Shown here piece by piece: positions 11,690-24,498 of a stretch of 64,000 bases of DNA (the stretch's first letter is position 1; each line of letters starts with the position of its first letter). The DNA is from Hyperoodon ampullatus (Eukaryota; Chordata; Mammalia; Artiodactyla; Ziphiidae). A program made the position numbers and the translations under genes. A model generated the notes under the pieces. It searched no databases. It saw only the letters and a program-made list of their open reading frames with translations, and had not been told where the DNA came from. The stretch is from NCBI GenBank assembly GCA_949752795.1, contig OX457058.1, positions 159,405,353 through 159,469,352 of the forward strand, given 5' to 3'.

Positions 11690-12870
11690 GTTTTGAGAAT
11701 GCTTTCTTTCCGCCTTCCATGGTTATTTATATCTTACATTTTCATGAAGCTTAATCTGTTAATTGTTCCCTTAATCACTTGTGTTTTCATGCACCTGTTT
11801 TAAAAATTTTTCCAATCTTAAGATCACAAATATATTCACCTACATTTTCTTGTAGGAGTTTTTATATTTGTTTCTTTCACATTTATGTCTTAGGTCTATT
11901 TGGTTTTAATTTTTGAATACAATTGTGGTAGGAATCTAATTTTTGTGCTATATATTGACCAATACTATTTACTGAATAATTCATTTTTTCAAATTGTTAT
12001 ATACATTTATATGTTCCCATATAAATGCTCCCATTTCTATATTCTCAGCTATGTATCCATGTTTTATTAATATTGTTCCAGAACTGGTCTGTTTTAAATT
12101 CTAAGTATTTGTTATATGACTTAACATGTGATAGGGAAAGTTTTTCTTTTTTGCTCTTCTTTGAAAAATCATTTTATCTCTGTATTAAACTTTGTTCTTC
12201 CATGAAAATCTTAGAGTCATTTCTTCTCCCCTAGCCTATAAATGTAATTTAATTAGAATTGGATTTAATTTTATTAAGAAATTTGGAGAGAATTTATATC
12301 TTTGCAATGGTAACCCATTCCCAATGGAGAGGGGATAGCTGACAATTTATTTAGTTTTTCTTTTATCCTCTTCATCATTTTGAAATTTCCTCCATACAGT
12401 TCAAAGCCATCTTCATTTGGTTAATTACTAGAAACTCTAGATGGATAGGAGGATAGAGATAGATATTGTAAATGGTATTTATTGTCTTATTGTATTTTCA
12501 ATTGGTAATTACTGGGGTGTAAAAAACTTAATTAGTTTGTATATTGACATATTATCCTGTAGTCAAGTTAAATTCTTCTACTAGTTTTAGTGTTTTGTCT
12601 CTTGATAGTCTTGTATTTGCCATGACAAATGAAAGCAAATATCTATACATGTCTTTGGTTTTTCCTCTTGTTTTGCTTGACTCTAATATTTAATTATATG
12701 ATAAGCAGTGTAAAGAAGAGAAGGTGCCCATATCTTTTTGCCACTTTAAAGGAGATGTTTCTAAAGTTTCTCTCTTTCCATATGATGCATGCTACAGGTT
12801 AAGGTAGATAGACTTTAAGGGTAAGAGAGTTTCTTATTTATTCCTGGATGTTGATGTTTATCAGGTAAGT
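11690..12870 (-). mobile_element. old L1M ORF2 fragment
   Basis: Antisense matches to L1M ORF2: 'aggtctatttggttttaatt', 'tactgaataattcatttttt', 'ttaagaaatttggagagaat' and 'gtctcttgatagtcttgtat' occur in the expected order. Heavily decayed, with no usable frame. Confidence 0.6.
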
Positions 12871-13229
12871 TTCTTTAGCTATTAAGATAATTGATTTAAC
12901 AATGTGCTGTATACCCTGAAAGATGTGGCAAAATGTGTAAATAATAGTGCCTAGTAAGAGCTAGTTTTTATCCAGAGTGTTTATAACATAGTCATATATA
13001 GAATAACATACTCCATTAATCAGTAGTGACCCTTTACACACAGTATAATCTATACTTCTATCTTTGTAGTTTAGTCTGCACATATTCTGGTATGCAGCTT
13101 AAGTTAGTTTTAAAAGTTTCATCTTTTGAATAAGGTAATTTTAGAGATTTTTATAGAATCAGTGGAAGACTGATTCCAATCTTCTATACACGTCTTGGTT
13201 CTTTATTTCCCCTCTTGCATCCTACTTTC

Positions 13230-13430
13230 CATTTCATGCTTTCCTATATTCAGAATGACTTTTCTATTGGTCCTCATCTTTTGAAATCTTACCCATCACT
13301 TAAGTAAGTTTCAGTGTAAATGCTCTATTCTTCTAGAAGACTTCTCTAATATACACAGAACAATAAAAATCTCTCCATTCACTGTGATCTTAGATTAGTT
13401 CTTGCTCCTATAACATTTTCTACTTTGCAC
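13230..13430 (+). repeat. L2 LINE fragment
   Basis: Contains 'agtgtaaatgctctattctt' and 'agaagacttctctaatatac', derived from the L2 block whose ancestor reads tcacctcctccaggaagccttccctga. Diverged. Confidence 0.5.
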
Positions 13431-13439
13431 TAGTTTAAT

Positions 13440-14480
13440 AAGCATGTATTGGGTAATCATGTGTGTTAGGTATTGGGGATACAAAGATGAAAAGAAAATG
13501 TTCGTGCCTTCCCACAAGTAGGTCAATGTATAGGAAGAGAATGAGACATACTTAAAAACAAAACGTAATGTGATAAGCTCAATTCCAGGAACTGATGAAG
13601 CAGAAAGAAGGACTGAGCAGTACTATATGGAGTTAAGGACAACCTTCACAGAGAAAATGATGCTTAAAGAGCAGAACCGGGAAGTCATTTCAGACAAAAG
13701 CCACTGCATCCAACAAGGCATTGAGGCATGAAATGGTGTGTTTTTGGAAAACTATGAATAAGCTGATAATTTGGTTGCAAAGAGAGCACATGTGAGAGTA
13801 GGGAATGGGCAGAGAGAGTGGTGGATGTGAGACTGGACAGTTATGCAACTCCCAGTTTTTAATGAACAAGATTAGGCTGGCAGCACTTTGAGTGAATGAA
13901 AGAGCAAGGGAGGGAGAGATACAAGAGGTCACTGCCAAAGATAAACCAGATGTGTAATGAGAGTGTTGAGTGAGGCTATGGCATCTGAGAGGGGAAAAGA
14001 CATACTTAGGTGATGTTTTGGAGATCAACCCAGGAAGACCTTCTTTCTGACTTATTAAAAGAGAAGTATAAGAAACTGGGAGTTTTCTTTCTTACATGCT
14101 ATTTAAGGTGAGACTTGCAGGAGGAAAGATCAGTTTTATTGAAGTTATTCAAGTTTGGAGATGTGGAAATTAGTGATGGAAAAGATTAAACATATGAAAC
14201 TAAGCTCAGGTACCAGAATGAGAGTTGCAGGTCTTAAAGAAATCATTTACATATTAATGTATGTATATAAATAAATAAAATTGCTATACAAATGGTAGTT
14301 GGATGGTTGCACTTAAGACTTCTCAGAGTAAGCATGTACAGTGAGAAGATCTCTAAGGCCAAATCCTGAATGATACTAAATTTACTATGAGAACTGAAGA
14401 GGTGAATTCACAAATGTGACTGGTAAGGATACTCAAAGATATAGATGGATAATAGAGGGGTTAGTGTTGACATAAAAAAT
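13440..14480 (-). repeat. L2 LINE, long antisense fragment
   Basis: Starts with the antisense L2 3' end ('gtgtgttaggtattggggat', 'acaaagatgaaaaga') and continues with typical antisense L2 interior ('ggacaaccttcacagagaaa', then purine-rich 'gagagagtggtggatgtgag'). The end is indistinct. The 112-codon minus frame at 13690-14028 is a by-product. Confidence 0.45.
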
Positions 14481-14829
14481 ATTTTCCAGAAGATTTTTGC
14501 ACTCTCTACCTTCGTCATAATTCTTCACCTGGATGAAACTTCTATTTCTGTGCTCAGTTCCTTGACTCCAATCTCCCAATGACTGTCTTCTAACCTACCT
14601 TCAACACTTATCACCACAGTCAAAACATACAGTGCTTTTCAAATGTGACTTACCATCAGAGGGTCATTAAATAAATTTCATGGGTTATAACCAATATTTA
14701 ACATATGAACATGGAAAGAAAAGGGTACAGCAGGATTAGATAAAAAGGAATCAGTGTAGCAGATGATATGGTTAAGTCATGAAAATCCTGTTAATGAAGC
14801 TCTCTTGTCCATCCATATGCCAAGCAGGA

Positions 14830-15040
14830 ATGATCTCATCCCTTTCTGAATTCTTGAAGCACCTTCTCTGCATCTCCCAAAGGGTGTTTATAAATTCTAT
14901 CATCCTCCCACTAGAATAGAAAGTCCTTGAGAGCAGGGATCTTTCTGTGTCTGATTGTATCCTCAGGAACTAGAATAGCACTTAATACTAATTAGGCTCA
15001 ATACCTATATATGTTGAATAAATAAGTAATAAAGTGAACA
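14830..15040 (+). repeat. L2 LINE 3' end
   Basis: 'agaatagaaagtccttgaga' and 'gcagggatctttctgtgtct', then 'aatacctatatatgttgaat' and an aataagtaataaa tail. This is a clear L2 3' end. Confidence 0.65.
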
Positions 15041-15770
15041 AATTCTTCCCTGTATCATGTGTCAGTGTTAATAGAATCCACCTATTACTATAGATACATG
15101 CTAAAAATATGATTGAAATGAACTCAGTCATTTATGTACTCAGTTCTCCTATCAACAAAAGCCACTATTTTGATGCAGTAAGAGAGTCAAGTTTTATCTT
15201 CTTTGCAGTCACTGAAGTCTTTATTCATAACCATTGTATAATTTCTCACAGGTTAGTTGGGATCATACTTGTTGAAATCTGAATTAATAAAGAATAAATA
15301 TGTATTTTGCTTAATTAGAATATATTTTCTAAGATGAAACTACACTCATTTGTGTTCAAGTAATTTTACGGTTTTCTGTATTTTCTTTTTGTAGAAAACC
15401 TTTTTTCCTGACTATAATCTGAATCTGCTTCCTATTTTTAAAATTTGAGAGCAGATGGCCTTGAAACATGAGCAATAACCTATAAAAAATGGTGTATACA
15501 TGACCATATGAACAGGTTTTTGATGATATAATCAGATGAAATTTATATAAGTTGAACTGACACATGTATAATTATACATCCAATTATTTTCTGCATGGAA
15601 ATTATACAGAAATGAGAGCAGTGCACATAAAACATAACATTGCATTTATACAACCAAAACAAGTTTTTAAATGGCTTATTTTTCTTTTTTTGTTCACCAG
15701 TATCTATCTAAAGTCCCTGTCAGTGTGAAGAACATCTCCTTACCCTATGGGATACATGCATATGACATGT

Positions 15771-15809
<39 letters not shown>

Positions 15810-16112
15810 AATTCTGTCTCTGAGGGATACTTGACAATAGGTCTGGGTGGAAACCCACTAGGAAGAGAATAAAACTAAATTTGGTTTCTGATTCAATTGC
15901 ATGTAGGCGTTCTGTGGCCAAAAGAAGTATGAAATAAAACCATAAGTCTGCTGCACCCCAATAGTATCTTATGAGAACTCCTGAGAGGAAATAACTTGGT
16001 TGTGAATATAACCTCTTTGAAAATCCTATGCTTGTTATTTACCCTTCTTAGAAGAAGTAGTAAAGGCAAAATGTTAGTGAATATTTACATTTAAATCCAT
16101 GCAACTCTTTTT
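15041..16112. other. unique AT-rich DNA with one AC microsatellite, no gene seen
   Basis: No frame above 70 codons. Contains an AC/CG-interrupted dinucleotide tract at 15770-15809 (acacacgcgcgcacac...). Confidence 0.5.
15770..15809 (+). repeat. (AC)n microsatellite with a CG interruption
   Basis: About 20 dinucleotide units, interrupted near the start by a short GCGCGC run. Confidence 0.95.
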
Positions 16113-16131
16113 AAAGAATTAAGAACTTTTG

Positions 16132-16331
16132 GGCTTCCCTGGTGGCGCAGTGGTTGAGAGTCCACCTGCCGATGCAGGGGACATGGGTTCGTGCCCCGGT
16201 CCGTGAAGATCCCACATGCCGCGGAGCGGCTGGGCCCGTGAGCCATGGCCGCTGAGCCTGCGCATCCGGAGCCTGTGTTCTGCAACAGGAGAGGCCACAA
16301 CAGTGAGAGGCACGCATAAGGCAAAAAAAAA
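16132..16331 (+). mobile_element. CHR SINE, short type, perfect target duplication
   Basis: A 200-bp tRNA-Glu-derived SINE with an A box (TGGCGCAGTGG), a B box (GGTTCGTGCCC) and a short A tail. It is flanked by a perfect 18-bp or longer duplication (16113-16130 and 16332-16349, aaagaattaagaactttt). Low divergence from the other short-type copies and the intact duplication suggest a fairly recent insertion. Minus-strand frames of 64-116 codons across it are antisense artefacts. Confidence 0.97.
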
Positions 16332-16350
16332 AAAGAATTAAGAACTTTTG

Positions 16351-17420
16351 TTCAGTGTTAAGTAAACATAAAGGAATTCCCTGAGATGTGAAACTGCGAA
16401 AAATATTTTTATTTAATTTCCTAGAAATGTCACGTTTCATTCTGAAGCAGGTTATAAACACAAATTATAAAGCTTATATATTACAGGAAACTGAATTATT
16501 AAGTAATTTTAAGTAATCTATAGAATGTTTTTTAAGTAAGAAAGGGAGGTTGTCCCTGTAGCTTGTAAATGAAATTATCCTATAATTATGAAGACCCCAC
16601 TATGTAAATTAATGGATGTCTTTGTATTAACCTATTGGCATGGTGTATGAGAGCACATGGTATTTACCCTTGATGAGGGTACTCCTGTTGAACAGAAAGC
16701 ACCAAATTCTTTGAATATGTTAGAGACACCCTTTATTTCAAGTAATTCACAGAGAAAAGGCTGGGTCCAAACATAAAGCAGAACGTATTATTTCACAGAA
16801 GCAGAAACTAAAATGAAAGAATATATCTAAGCTTTTATTTAGTCTATTAAGTTTAACCCCAGGATTATCTCTCTTATCTCTTTCTCCAATTAACATGTAG
16901 AAAGTTAAGATATGGGCATCAACACAGAGTCTATGTTTAGTTAATTTTCTCCTCTGATTTCTATTTTTTTCTTTTTTCTCTTTGTTTTCCCCTGTGTCGA
17001 GAATATGATGTGTCAGAGATTTTTGCTATAAGAAATGGATGATAATTATTCATGTCCCTAACTAGAGCCCCACATACTGATTTTACAATGCACGTTTTTC
17101 TCTTGGAGGATTGTAGGAAGTTGGATTTTCTGTCTCATTTTTAGACTTTGTTATAATGAAAGAGTTTAGAGAGGTGTCATGTAGTAAGGTCAATGTCTGG
17201 CTAGACAAGAAGTCATATATTAGACATGTCTCTTATCATTATGATATTCCAGGGACTGGTTTTAAGCTTCTCTATCTCCAAAACCCTGTTGTTTTAGGAC
17301 ATCTAGAGTTTGTTAATACCTGTGGAATTGATGACTAAATTCACAAAAGACTGATGTGAATAAACTAAATTACCACCATGGTAATTAGAACTGTAGAAGG
17401 GAGGCAAATATTCTCTTCCT
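16351..17420. other. unique AT-rich DNA, no gene seen
   Basis: Largest frame is 60 codons (17156-17338 +), with no domain and no support for a gene. Confidence 0.45.
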
Positions 17421-17435
17421 AAAAGGAAATGGTCA

Positions 17436-17636
17436 GGCTTCCCTGGTGGCGCAGTGGTTGGGAGTCCGCCTGCCGATGCAGGGGATGCGGGTTCGTGCCC
17501 TGGTCTGGGGGGATCCCGCGTGCCGCGGAGCGGCTGAGCCTGTGAGCCATGGCCATTGAGCCTGCGTGTCCAGAGCCTGTGCTCCGCAACGGGAGAGGCC
17601 ACAACAGCGCGAGGCCCACATACCGCAAAAAAAAAA
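17436..17636 (+). mobile_element. CHR SINE, short type, with target duplication
   Basis: Same structure as the copy at 16132. The target duplication aaaaggaaatggtc is present on both sides (17421-17434 and 17637-17650). It retains 'tggcgcagtggttg' and 'ggttcgtgccctgg'. The tail is a pure A-run. Confidence 0.97.
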
Positions 17637-17651
17637 AAAAGGAAATGGTCA

Positions 17652-18170
17652 CTGGTTGCCAAAATTTCTTCCGGTGTATACCTGATTCATTGCAGAAATG
17701 GGATAGTTGGATAATGAGAAGCAGCTCAGCTGGACAGCTTGATGTATCCATCTCCTGGGTAAGGGTATACTTGCCAAATTGATACAAATTTTGCTATCAG
17801 ATCAGAATACACTCTTCTAATTAATGCTAAAGATACATTAATAATTTGTCATTTATGGATTTTCACTTGTCTAGACTTCCTAGAAACAGCACTCATTCTG
17901 TCAACACAATCTTTCTTTAAACTGAGAACATACAGTCGTTTAGGTTTTGGTGTAATGACAGTCATATTCCAAGCCTGCTTCCAGAGTCCATATTTTTATG
18001 AAAACAGTTGGGCTTTGGCATTCCCAAAACTCCTTTACTTTTCCCTTCGTAATTATTTACAATGCCTTTTATAGTTTTTCCAGATCCATCAACATGGATT
18101 TTACTTCTGTAGTTGTTGATGTCACCATTATTCCTATCACAATTCCTACTACCACAATTTCTACCAACTA
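17652..18170. other. unique DNA, no gene seen
   Basis: Frames of 76-77 codons only; no repeat recognised. Confidence 0.4.
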
Positions 18171-18171
18171 A

Positions 18172-18395
18172 CAAGTACTGAGTGTAAACCAAGTGTCAAG
18201 TTTAATTTAATACTCACAACACCCCTAGAGGGTAGGTATAATTATTATCATACCCATTTTATAGATGAGAAAACTAAGGTTTAGAGAAATCTGAGGCCAA
18301 ATAGAAAGTGGTTGAGCTGAGATTTGAACTCGGATATATCCGCCTCAAATCTGGATTCTAATTCATAGTGATTTTACTCTTACAGTGGAGCTCTT
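18172..18395 (-). repeat. MIR SINE, antisense
   Basis: 'actcacaacacccctagagg', 'cccattttatagatgagaaa', 'actaaggtttagagaa' and 'gagctgagatttgaactcgg' give the full antisense MIR order, including the conserved core. Confidence 0.85.
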
Positions 18396-18556
18396 TCACA
18401 TTCATAGACTTTGAAATAGCACTAAGCCATTTCTGAGATTTTTTTTTTCGAGGAAGCTAGAAAAATTGAATAGAATCTGAGAGTTGCTTTGGAACTTAGA
18501 TTTTTCTAGATAAAATATTACAAAGTAGGTCACTAATGTTTAAGGAACTTTAAATC

Positions 18557-18580
18557 TACCAGGGTATAGTGACCCTGGTA
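18557..18580. repeat. short perfect inverted repeat
   Basis: 9-bp arms TACCAGGGT / ACCCTGGTA around a 6-nt spacer. Could form a hairpin; no terminator role in a mammalian genome is implied. Confidence 0.8.
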
Positions 18581-18639
18581 AAGTTGCTTGCCATGTTAGA
18601 CTTGTCATAAATGTTCCGTGAGAATATTTATAGAATATG

Positions 18640-18740
18640 GTAAGTGTGCATGGAACTTAGCAAAGCATAAAGCAGCACAGGCAAGGTGCTTGCCCCAAAG
18701 AGCTTGTGATCTAATTTAGATGTAGACAGAATACTAGATT
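18640..18740 (-). repeat. L2 LINE 3' end, antisense
   Basis: 'ggcaaggtgcttgccccaaa' and 'gagcttgtgatctaattt' resemble the antisense L2 3' end. Short and diverged. Confidence 0.35.
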
Positions 18741-19130
18741 CTTATAAAGTACCAGAGTTGGTTGGTTGACTCATAACCTCACTCATGGTGCCATAAATCA
18801 GATGGTAACACTCTAAACATCAATTGAGCACCTGGTTAGATCAGCAAATACATGTTCTAGACATAATGACAGCAGCAGGTGGTTTTATTCTGAAATAAGA
18901 TGGGAAATGGCCAAGAAGGCAGGGGAAAAAATGTAAGATATGACTGTCCACATTGCATGCTACACAACATCCTGGAAGGACAGCTATAGAAAGTCATGGT
19001 CAAAGGAGACTGTATTTCTTTTTGGTCAATGAGGCAATTTCATTGCTACACCAAAGAAGGGTCATTTTCAAGCACTTTATATTAAACATAATTATTATCA
19101 GTTACTCATTTTTAAAATTATTTTATCAGT
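18741..19130. other. unique DNA, no gene seen
   Basis: Only a 66-codon frame at 18953-19153. Confidence 0.4.
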
Positions 19131-19182
19131 TACTTAAGAGTACTTACTCTTAAATACTCTTGAGTACTTAAGAGTACTCAAG
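19131..19182. repeat. overlapping direct and inverted repeats
   Basis: A 14-bp word, tacttaagagtact, occurs at 19131-19144 and again at 19165-19178. A 10-bp inverted repeat (CTTGAGTACT at 19159, AGTACTCAAG at 19173) with a 4-nt spacer lies over the second copy. Confidence 0.9.
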
Positions 19183-19307
19183 CCAAGTAAGATAGTCACT
19201 AAATTGAGTGAATCATACAGTTGCTAGTGAAGATGGTACCCTGGAAGGAAGTGTCATTAGACTGTGTGCTCCTTGAGTCATTTTTCACTCTGGATCCCCA
19301 CCACAAT

Positions 19308-20079
<772 letters not shown>

Positions 20080-20210
20080 GTCTTATTTTAGATTGTGGGT
20101 CTCCTGAAGTCAGGGTCTATATTTTATTCACCTTTATAGGAACCAGCACTTAATGGTTTCAGGCATACAGTAGATACCAACTATATTTAGTATTGAATAG
20201 ACATGGATTT
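20080..20210 (+). repeat. L2 LINE 3' end
   Basis: 'gggtctcctgaagtcagggt', 'ctatattttattcacc' and 'ttcaggcatacagtagatac' follow the L2 3' end order. Confidence 0.55.
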
Positions 20211-20390
20211 TTGGTTCTAAATAATATATCTTATCATATGTATAATTAACAGAGAGATTTTGAAAAGTTGGCCTTGTATATTAGAAGCTATTCTATTAAA
20301 TGGGATCACAATTTAGCTTTTTGTTATGGAGTGCATCAGATCCTTACCTTAACAATCTTTTAATTGAAAAAATATTTTAAAAATCACTTA

Positions 20391-20675
20391 GAACTTCCCT
20401 GGTGGCAGAGTGGTTAAGAATCTGCCTGACAGTGCAGGGGACATGGGTTTGAGCCCTGGTCGGGGAAGATCCCACATGCCGCGGAGCAACTAAGCCCGCG
20501 AGCCACAACTACTGAAGCCCGCATGCCTAGAGCCCATGCTCCACAACAAGAGAAGCCACTGCAATAAGAATCCCGTGCACCGCAATGAAAAGCAGCCCCC
20601 GCTTGCTGCAACTAGAGAAAGGCTGCGCATAGCAACAAAGACCCAATGCAGCCAAAAATAAAATTTATTAAAAAT
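20391..20675 (+). mobile_element. CHR SINE, long type
   Basis: Long CHR form: tRNA-related head, then the 'gaagccactgcaat' and 'ctgcaactagagaaa' segments, and a 'gcagccaaaaataaaattta' tail. Target duplication aatcactta at 20382-20390 and 20676-20684. Confidence 0.95.
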
Positions 20676-20739
20676 AATCACTTAAATTCTTTGGAATTTG
20701 TTCTCAAAGCATACAGGAAGTGGAAAAATATTCATTCCA

Positions 20740-22220
20740 GAAAATTGACTAAATCTTGGAAAAAACAGGGAGAGACTCCAGCATTTCAAATATGACTGCT
20801 CTCCCTATCCCGGCTCTGTCTTACTGAAACTACTCTGGGAGTTCTAATTAGGTGATGCTGTAATAAGACAGGGACTTCTTCTCTCCCCCACTCCCAATGT
20901 TCAGTCTAGGGCTACTTCATCTCACAAGGGAAAGGCCAAAAGTATTTCTCTTGCCTCCATCCTCAGGGTGCAAAAGCTGTGTGCCAGGTAGGCAGGGCAG
21001 AGATGTCTGGAGTGACCTTCCACCCAGACCTCACTTGTATGGTAAATGCCTCATTCCAGGCTCGCAGGCTGAGAATACTGGGCCCTGATCACCCACTGCC
21101 ACAGGCCCTATGGGTAGAAGTTCCGTACCAAGAGAGGCAAGTCAAAAAAGCATAGGATGTGTCCTCTCCCAGCACCCATTTGTAAAGCAGGAGTGTCATT
21201 CTGGGAGGAGTGTGCACTGTCACTGCTTCCAGTACTTGTGCAGGGATGCCTTGGTCCTGCTCATGAGGAGAGGCAGGCCAGAGAGGCAAGCATTAAAATG
21301 AAACATTCTTCAGCTCTGTCTAAGGAAACTGGCTTTATTTAGAACAGGGGGTATAAAATTCCATACCAATAGATGATAAAAAAGAATTAAAAAATGGAGT
21401 TCTTGGTGGAAACCAATTAAGTGAGTACAGTTATAACTCCATGATACAATAGCAAAAAGTAAAACAGCAGGGCAATCAAGTTTAACACAGAAAGCCAGGG
21501 AAAGAGATACCCAAGAGTCCTTCTGGGGTCACTGTGAACCCTGGGGGGTTGGGAGTGCTGTGCATAGGCAGGATAGGACTTGGGACAGATGTGAAAACAT
21601 CCTCAAATTCACACGGCCATCAGCAGAACGGAAGCCTTACTGACACAAGGGTTTAAACACAATGTCTGCTCCATGATTAGCTGAACAATAATTTACTCTG
21701 ACCCAGGGCAGCTCCTATTTCAGCCAGGCTTAAAAATATGATCGGACACAACCCTAGGAGCCTGGAAGACTCTGTATGCCAAATGGTAAGCCCTCTCAGG
21801 AGTGATAATAAAGGAAAGATACAAACTACTAGTCTCTATCCAAAAATGGGTCATAAATGTGAATTCCTGGAACTGAGAATGCAGCCTCCAAGCCACACAC
21901 ATATCCAAAGGTAATGAGTAAAACTTGGATTCCTAAGGGGGATTAAGTACAGTCTTTAACCAGTAAGTGGCTTATGCTGATTCAGGGACAAATCATAGGT
22001 AGGCAGGCTACAAGATAAATATAAGAAAACAAATCTTAGGACATCAGAAGCTGCACATTACAGGAAATAGACTTCAGAGTCAGTTCAGCTAAGTCACTAA
22101 TCAACCAACCAAGTGAACAAACGACAGCATCAACTCTCCAGGGATGGGAGAAATCAATATGCAGAGTTGCTACAATATATTATCTAAAAATGTCCAGTTT
22201 TCAACAATATCATAAAGGGG
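20740..22220 (+). mobile_element. old L1M 5' UTR (tentative)
   Basis: Moderately GC-rich non-coding block. It includes 'gaaactactctgggagttct', 'gaatactgggccctgatcac' and, near the 3' side, 'agagttgctacaatatatta' and 'aaatgtccagttttcaacaa', phrases I associate with 5' regions of ancient L1M elements. No ORF is retained; 60-66 codon frames here are accidental. The family call needs a RepeatMasker check. Confidence 0.5.
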
Positions 22221-22990
22221 GTAAAGGAATCTACTAAAAGGGCAAAGGAACCAACTTGAAAGGGATCCCACTGGACAAATCTAGAAAAATTTGAACATCA
22301 AAATTATAACCGATTACAAGCCATTGACTAAAATAAAATTATGTGTCCATGCTGATATGAACAAATGTGTCCATGAACATGTTGAGCTACTCTTTATGGT
22401 AAAATACCAAGTATTAAATGTGATGGAAATGGAAAATCACCATTTGGCAATCATTGTGGTGGGTATTTTAGGTGAGAATCAAGGGATACCAAGACTGACC
22501 AGTGGAATCAAATAGGAATAGGATATTGCCATAATCTAAGGATATCTTCCCATAAAATTCCACTTATTACAAAGGGAAAAGCATGTTTTTGTGTGTGGAA
22601 AAACTGGGCAGAAATGTAACCCATCATGTTTACATGTATCCTGTTATATCACCAGTGGTGATGAGGTGTCAACCTTGTGTCCCTTTTGATGAGCTTCATT
22701 GAGAAGAGCACATGATAGTGTCCGGGATATTCCTGTTGGGGATGCTTCACCTGAGTCTGCTCAAGGAGAAGAAACAATGGACAAACCTGCACTGAAGGTC
22801 ACCTAGACTCTAAATCTGTCAAGGACATTAATGTGATGGCAAGTCCAAGGAACAGCTCCCTATTGAAGGAAGGAGATGATTGTCCAGAATAGAGAAAAGG
22901 AATGATTTTTATTCAGACCGTTGAGACATTTGGCCACATTTAAAGGAGTCTGTGGATTGGATAATGTTGAAACAATGTTGACTTCAGTTG
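22221..22990 (+). mobile_element. old L1M 3' UTR-like segment (tentative)
   Basis: 'aatctgtcaaggacattaat', 'cagctccctattgaagg' and 'gtctgtggattggataatgt' resemble the 3' non-coding part of old L1M lineages. It follows directly on the putative 5' UTR in the same orientation, so the pair may be one element that lost both ORFs. The 74-codon frame at 22291-22515 is not a recognised domain. Confidence 0.4.
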
Positions 22991-23108
22991 GAGGTTAGGT
23001 GGAAGTCATATATAATGTTATTTTTCTGAAGGAATCTGAAATATTTTGTGTGAAGAGGCAAATGTAGTAAAATATTTTATATTTGAAATTATTTTAAAAT
23101 GCATTACT

Positions 23109-23458
23109 GGACTTCCCTGGTGGCGCAGTGGATAAGAATCTGCCTGCCAATGCAGGGGACACGGGTTCAGTTCCTGGTCCGGGAAGATCCCACATGCTGC
23201 AGAGCAACTAAGTCCGGGTGCCACAACTACTGAGCCTGCACTATAGAGCCCGCGAGCCACAACTACTGAAGCCCACGTGCCTAGAGCCCATGCTCTTCAA
23301 CAAGAGAAGCCACTGCAATGAGAAGCCTGCACACCGCAACTAGAGAAATCCCATGCACAGCAGCAAAGACCCAGTGCAGCCAAAAATAAATGAATAAATT
23401 TTAAAAAAACTGGAAATAACATTTTCTAAAATAAATAAGTAAATAAATTAAATTAAAA
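23109..23458 (+). mobile_element. CHR SINE, long type, extended A/T-rich tail
   Basis: Long-form copy with 'ggttcagttcctggtccggg' in the B-box region. The tail has expanded into aaataa-type repeats up to 23458. Target duplication gcattact at 23101-23108 and 23459-23466. Confidence 0.93.
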
Positions 23459-23466
23459 GCATTACT

Positions 23467-24488
23467 TTTATAAATGATGAAAAAATTTTCTAAAATTTAG
23501 TTTGTGCTTCTTGACCCAAATATAAAAACCTAAAATTGAATTTGGTTTAAAGAACAAAGGAATAAAGCAGATTAAAGTCTTTTTAATTTGTTTTGGCTTT
23601 AAAGCATTATTTGCTTTAAAAAGTAAGAATCTGGGTTGAGGGAATCAGGGATTGATACCAAGAAGTTTCTACTCCAAAACCTAATATAATAATTTCAGGA
23701 CTTCTCAAATAGTGTTTAAAGTGATGAACAAGGATCCTTATGTGGAACTCAGCATTGGAAACATTCTGTGAACAAAGTTTTCCACAGTCTAAGGAACAAA
23801 TGATTTGTAAATATTTCCTGAATCTTGGCTTACACTTTTCCTTACTTTATTTCATATAATCAATTTATTTTTGAATTATTTCAAGTGATTATTTTTTCTT
23901 GTGCTGATAACCAAGTTCAAAATTCAGTGAAAGCTCTTATTCCTGGCCCTGGAAAGTAATTATTTTTGGTTTTCATCTTTGTTTTTTAAGATTCTTTTAT
24001 CATATGACTCTAGTCATGGGTGAATGCAATGTTTTTAAGAAGAAGCAAATGTTTATTTTGTTAATATTAACTCACTCTTCAAATTGGTACATGCCTTAAT
24101 GTTTAATTTGATACTGTTGTTCCTTAGCACAGAACTAGCTTCTTTTGTGGCTTTGAAAGCCCTTCAGCATGAAAAATCAATATGATATGAAAAGGCTAAT
24201 ATGCTGTAAATTATATTGTTATGACCTGGCCAGAAAAGCTACTCCATGACCTCATTCAGTTTCTGCTGTGAAAACAAGTCAGATTGACATACTGCCAAAA
24301 GCGATGCCATGTTTATTTACAAAATCATGAACCAAGGACAATTGTAAATTGACTCACTAGTACATGATTCGATTTTTAAAAGAAAAAAAAAGGGGGCTTC
24401 ATATGCTTTTAACCTCTCTTTAAAAATAAAACTCCAATTTTTTTTTTTTTTGGTCATGAATTTAAGGTGGTCCTAGAGTTCAACAATA
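23467..24488. other. unique AT-rich DNA, no gene seen
   Basis: No frame above 60 codons. A and T homopolymer runs at 24380-24392 and 24437-24451. Confidence 0.5.
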
Positions 24489-24498
24489 GTACACTCTG

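Noticed and set aside
18557..18580. 9-bp hairpin as a transcription terminator
   Set aside because: Hairpin terminators are bacterial; no transcript is implied here.
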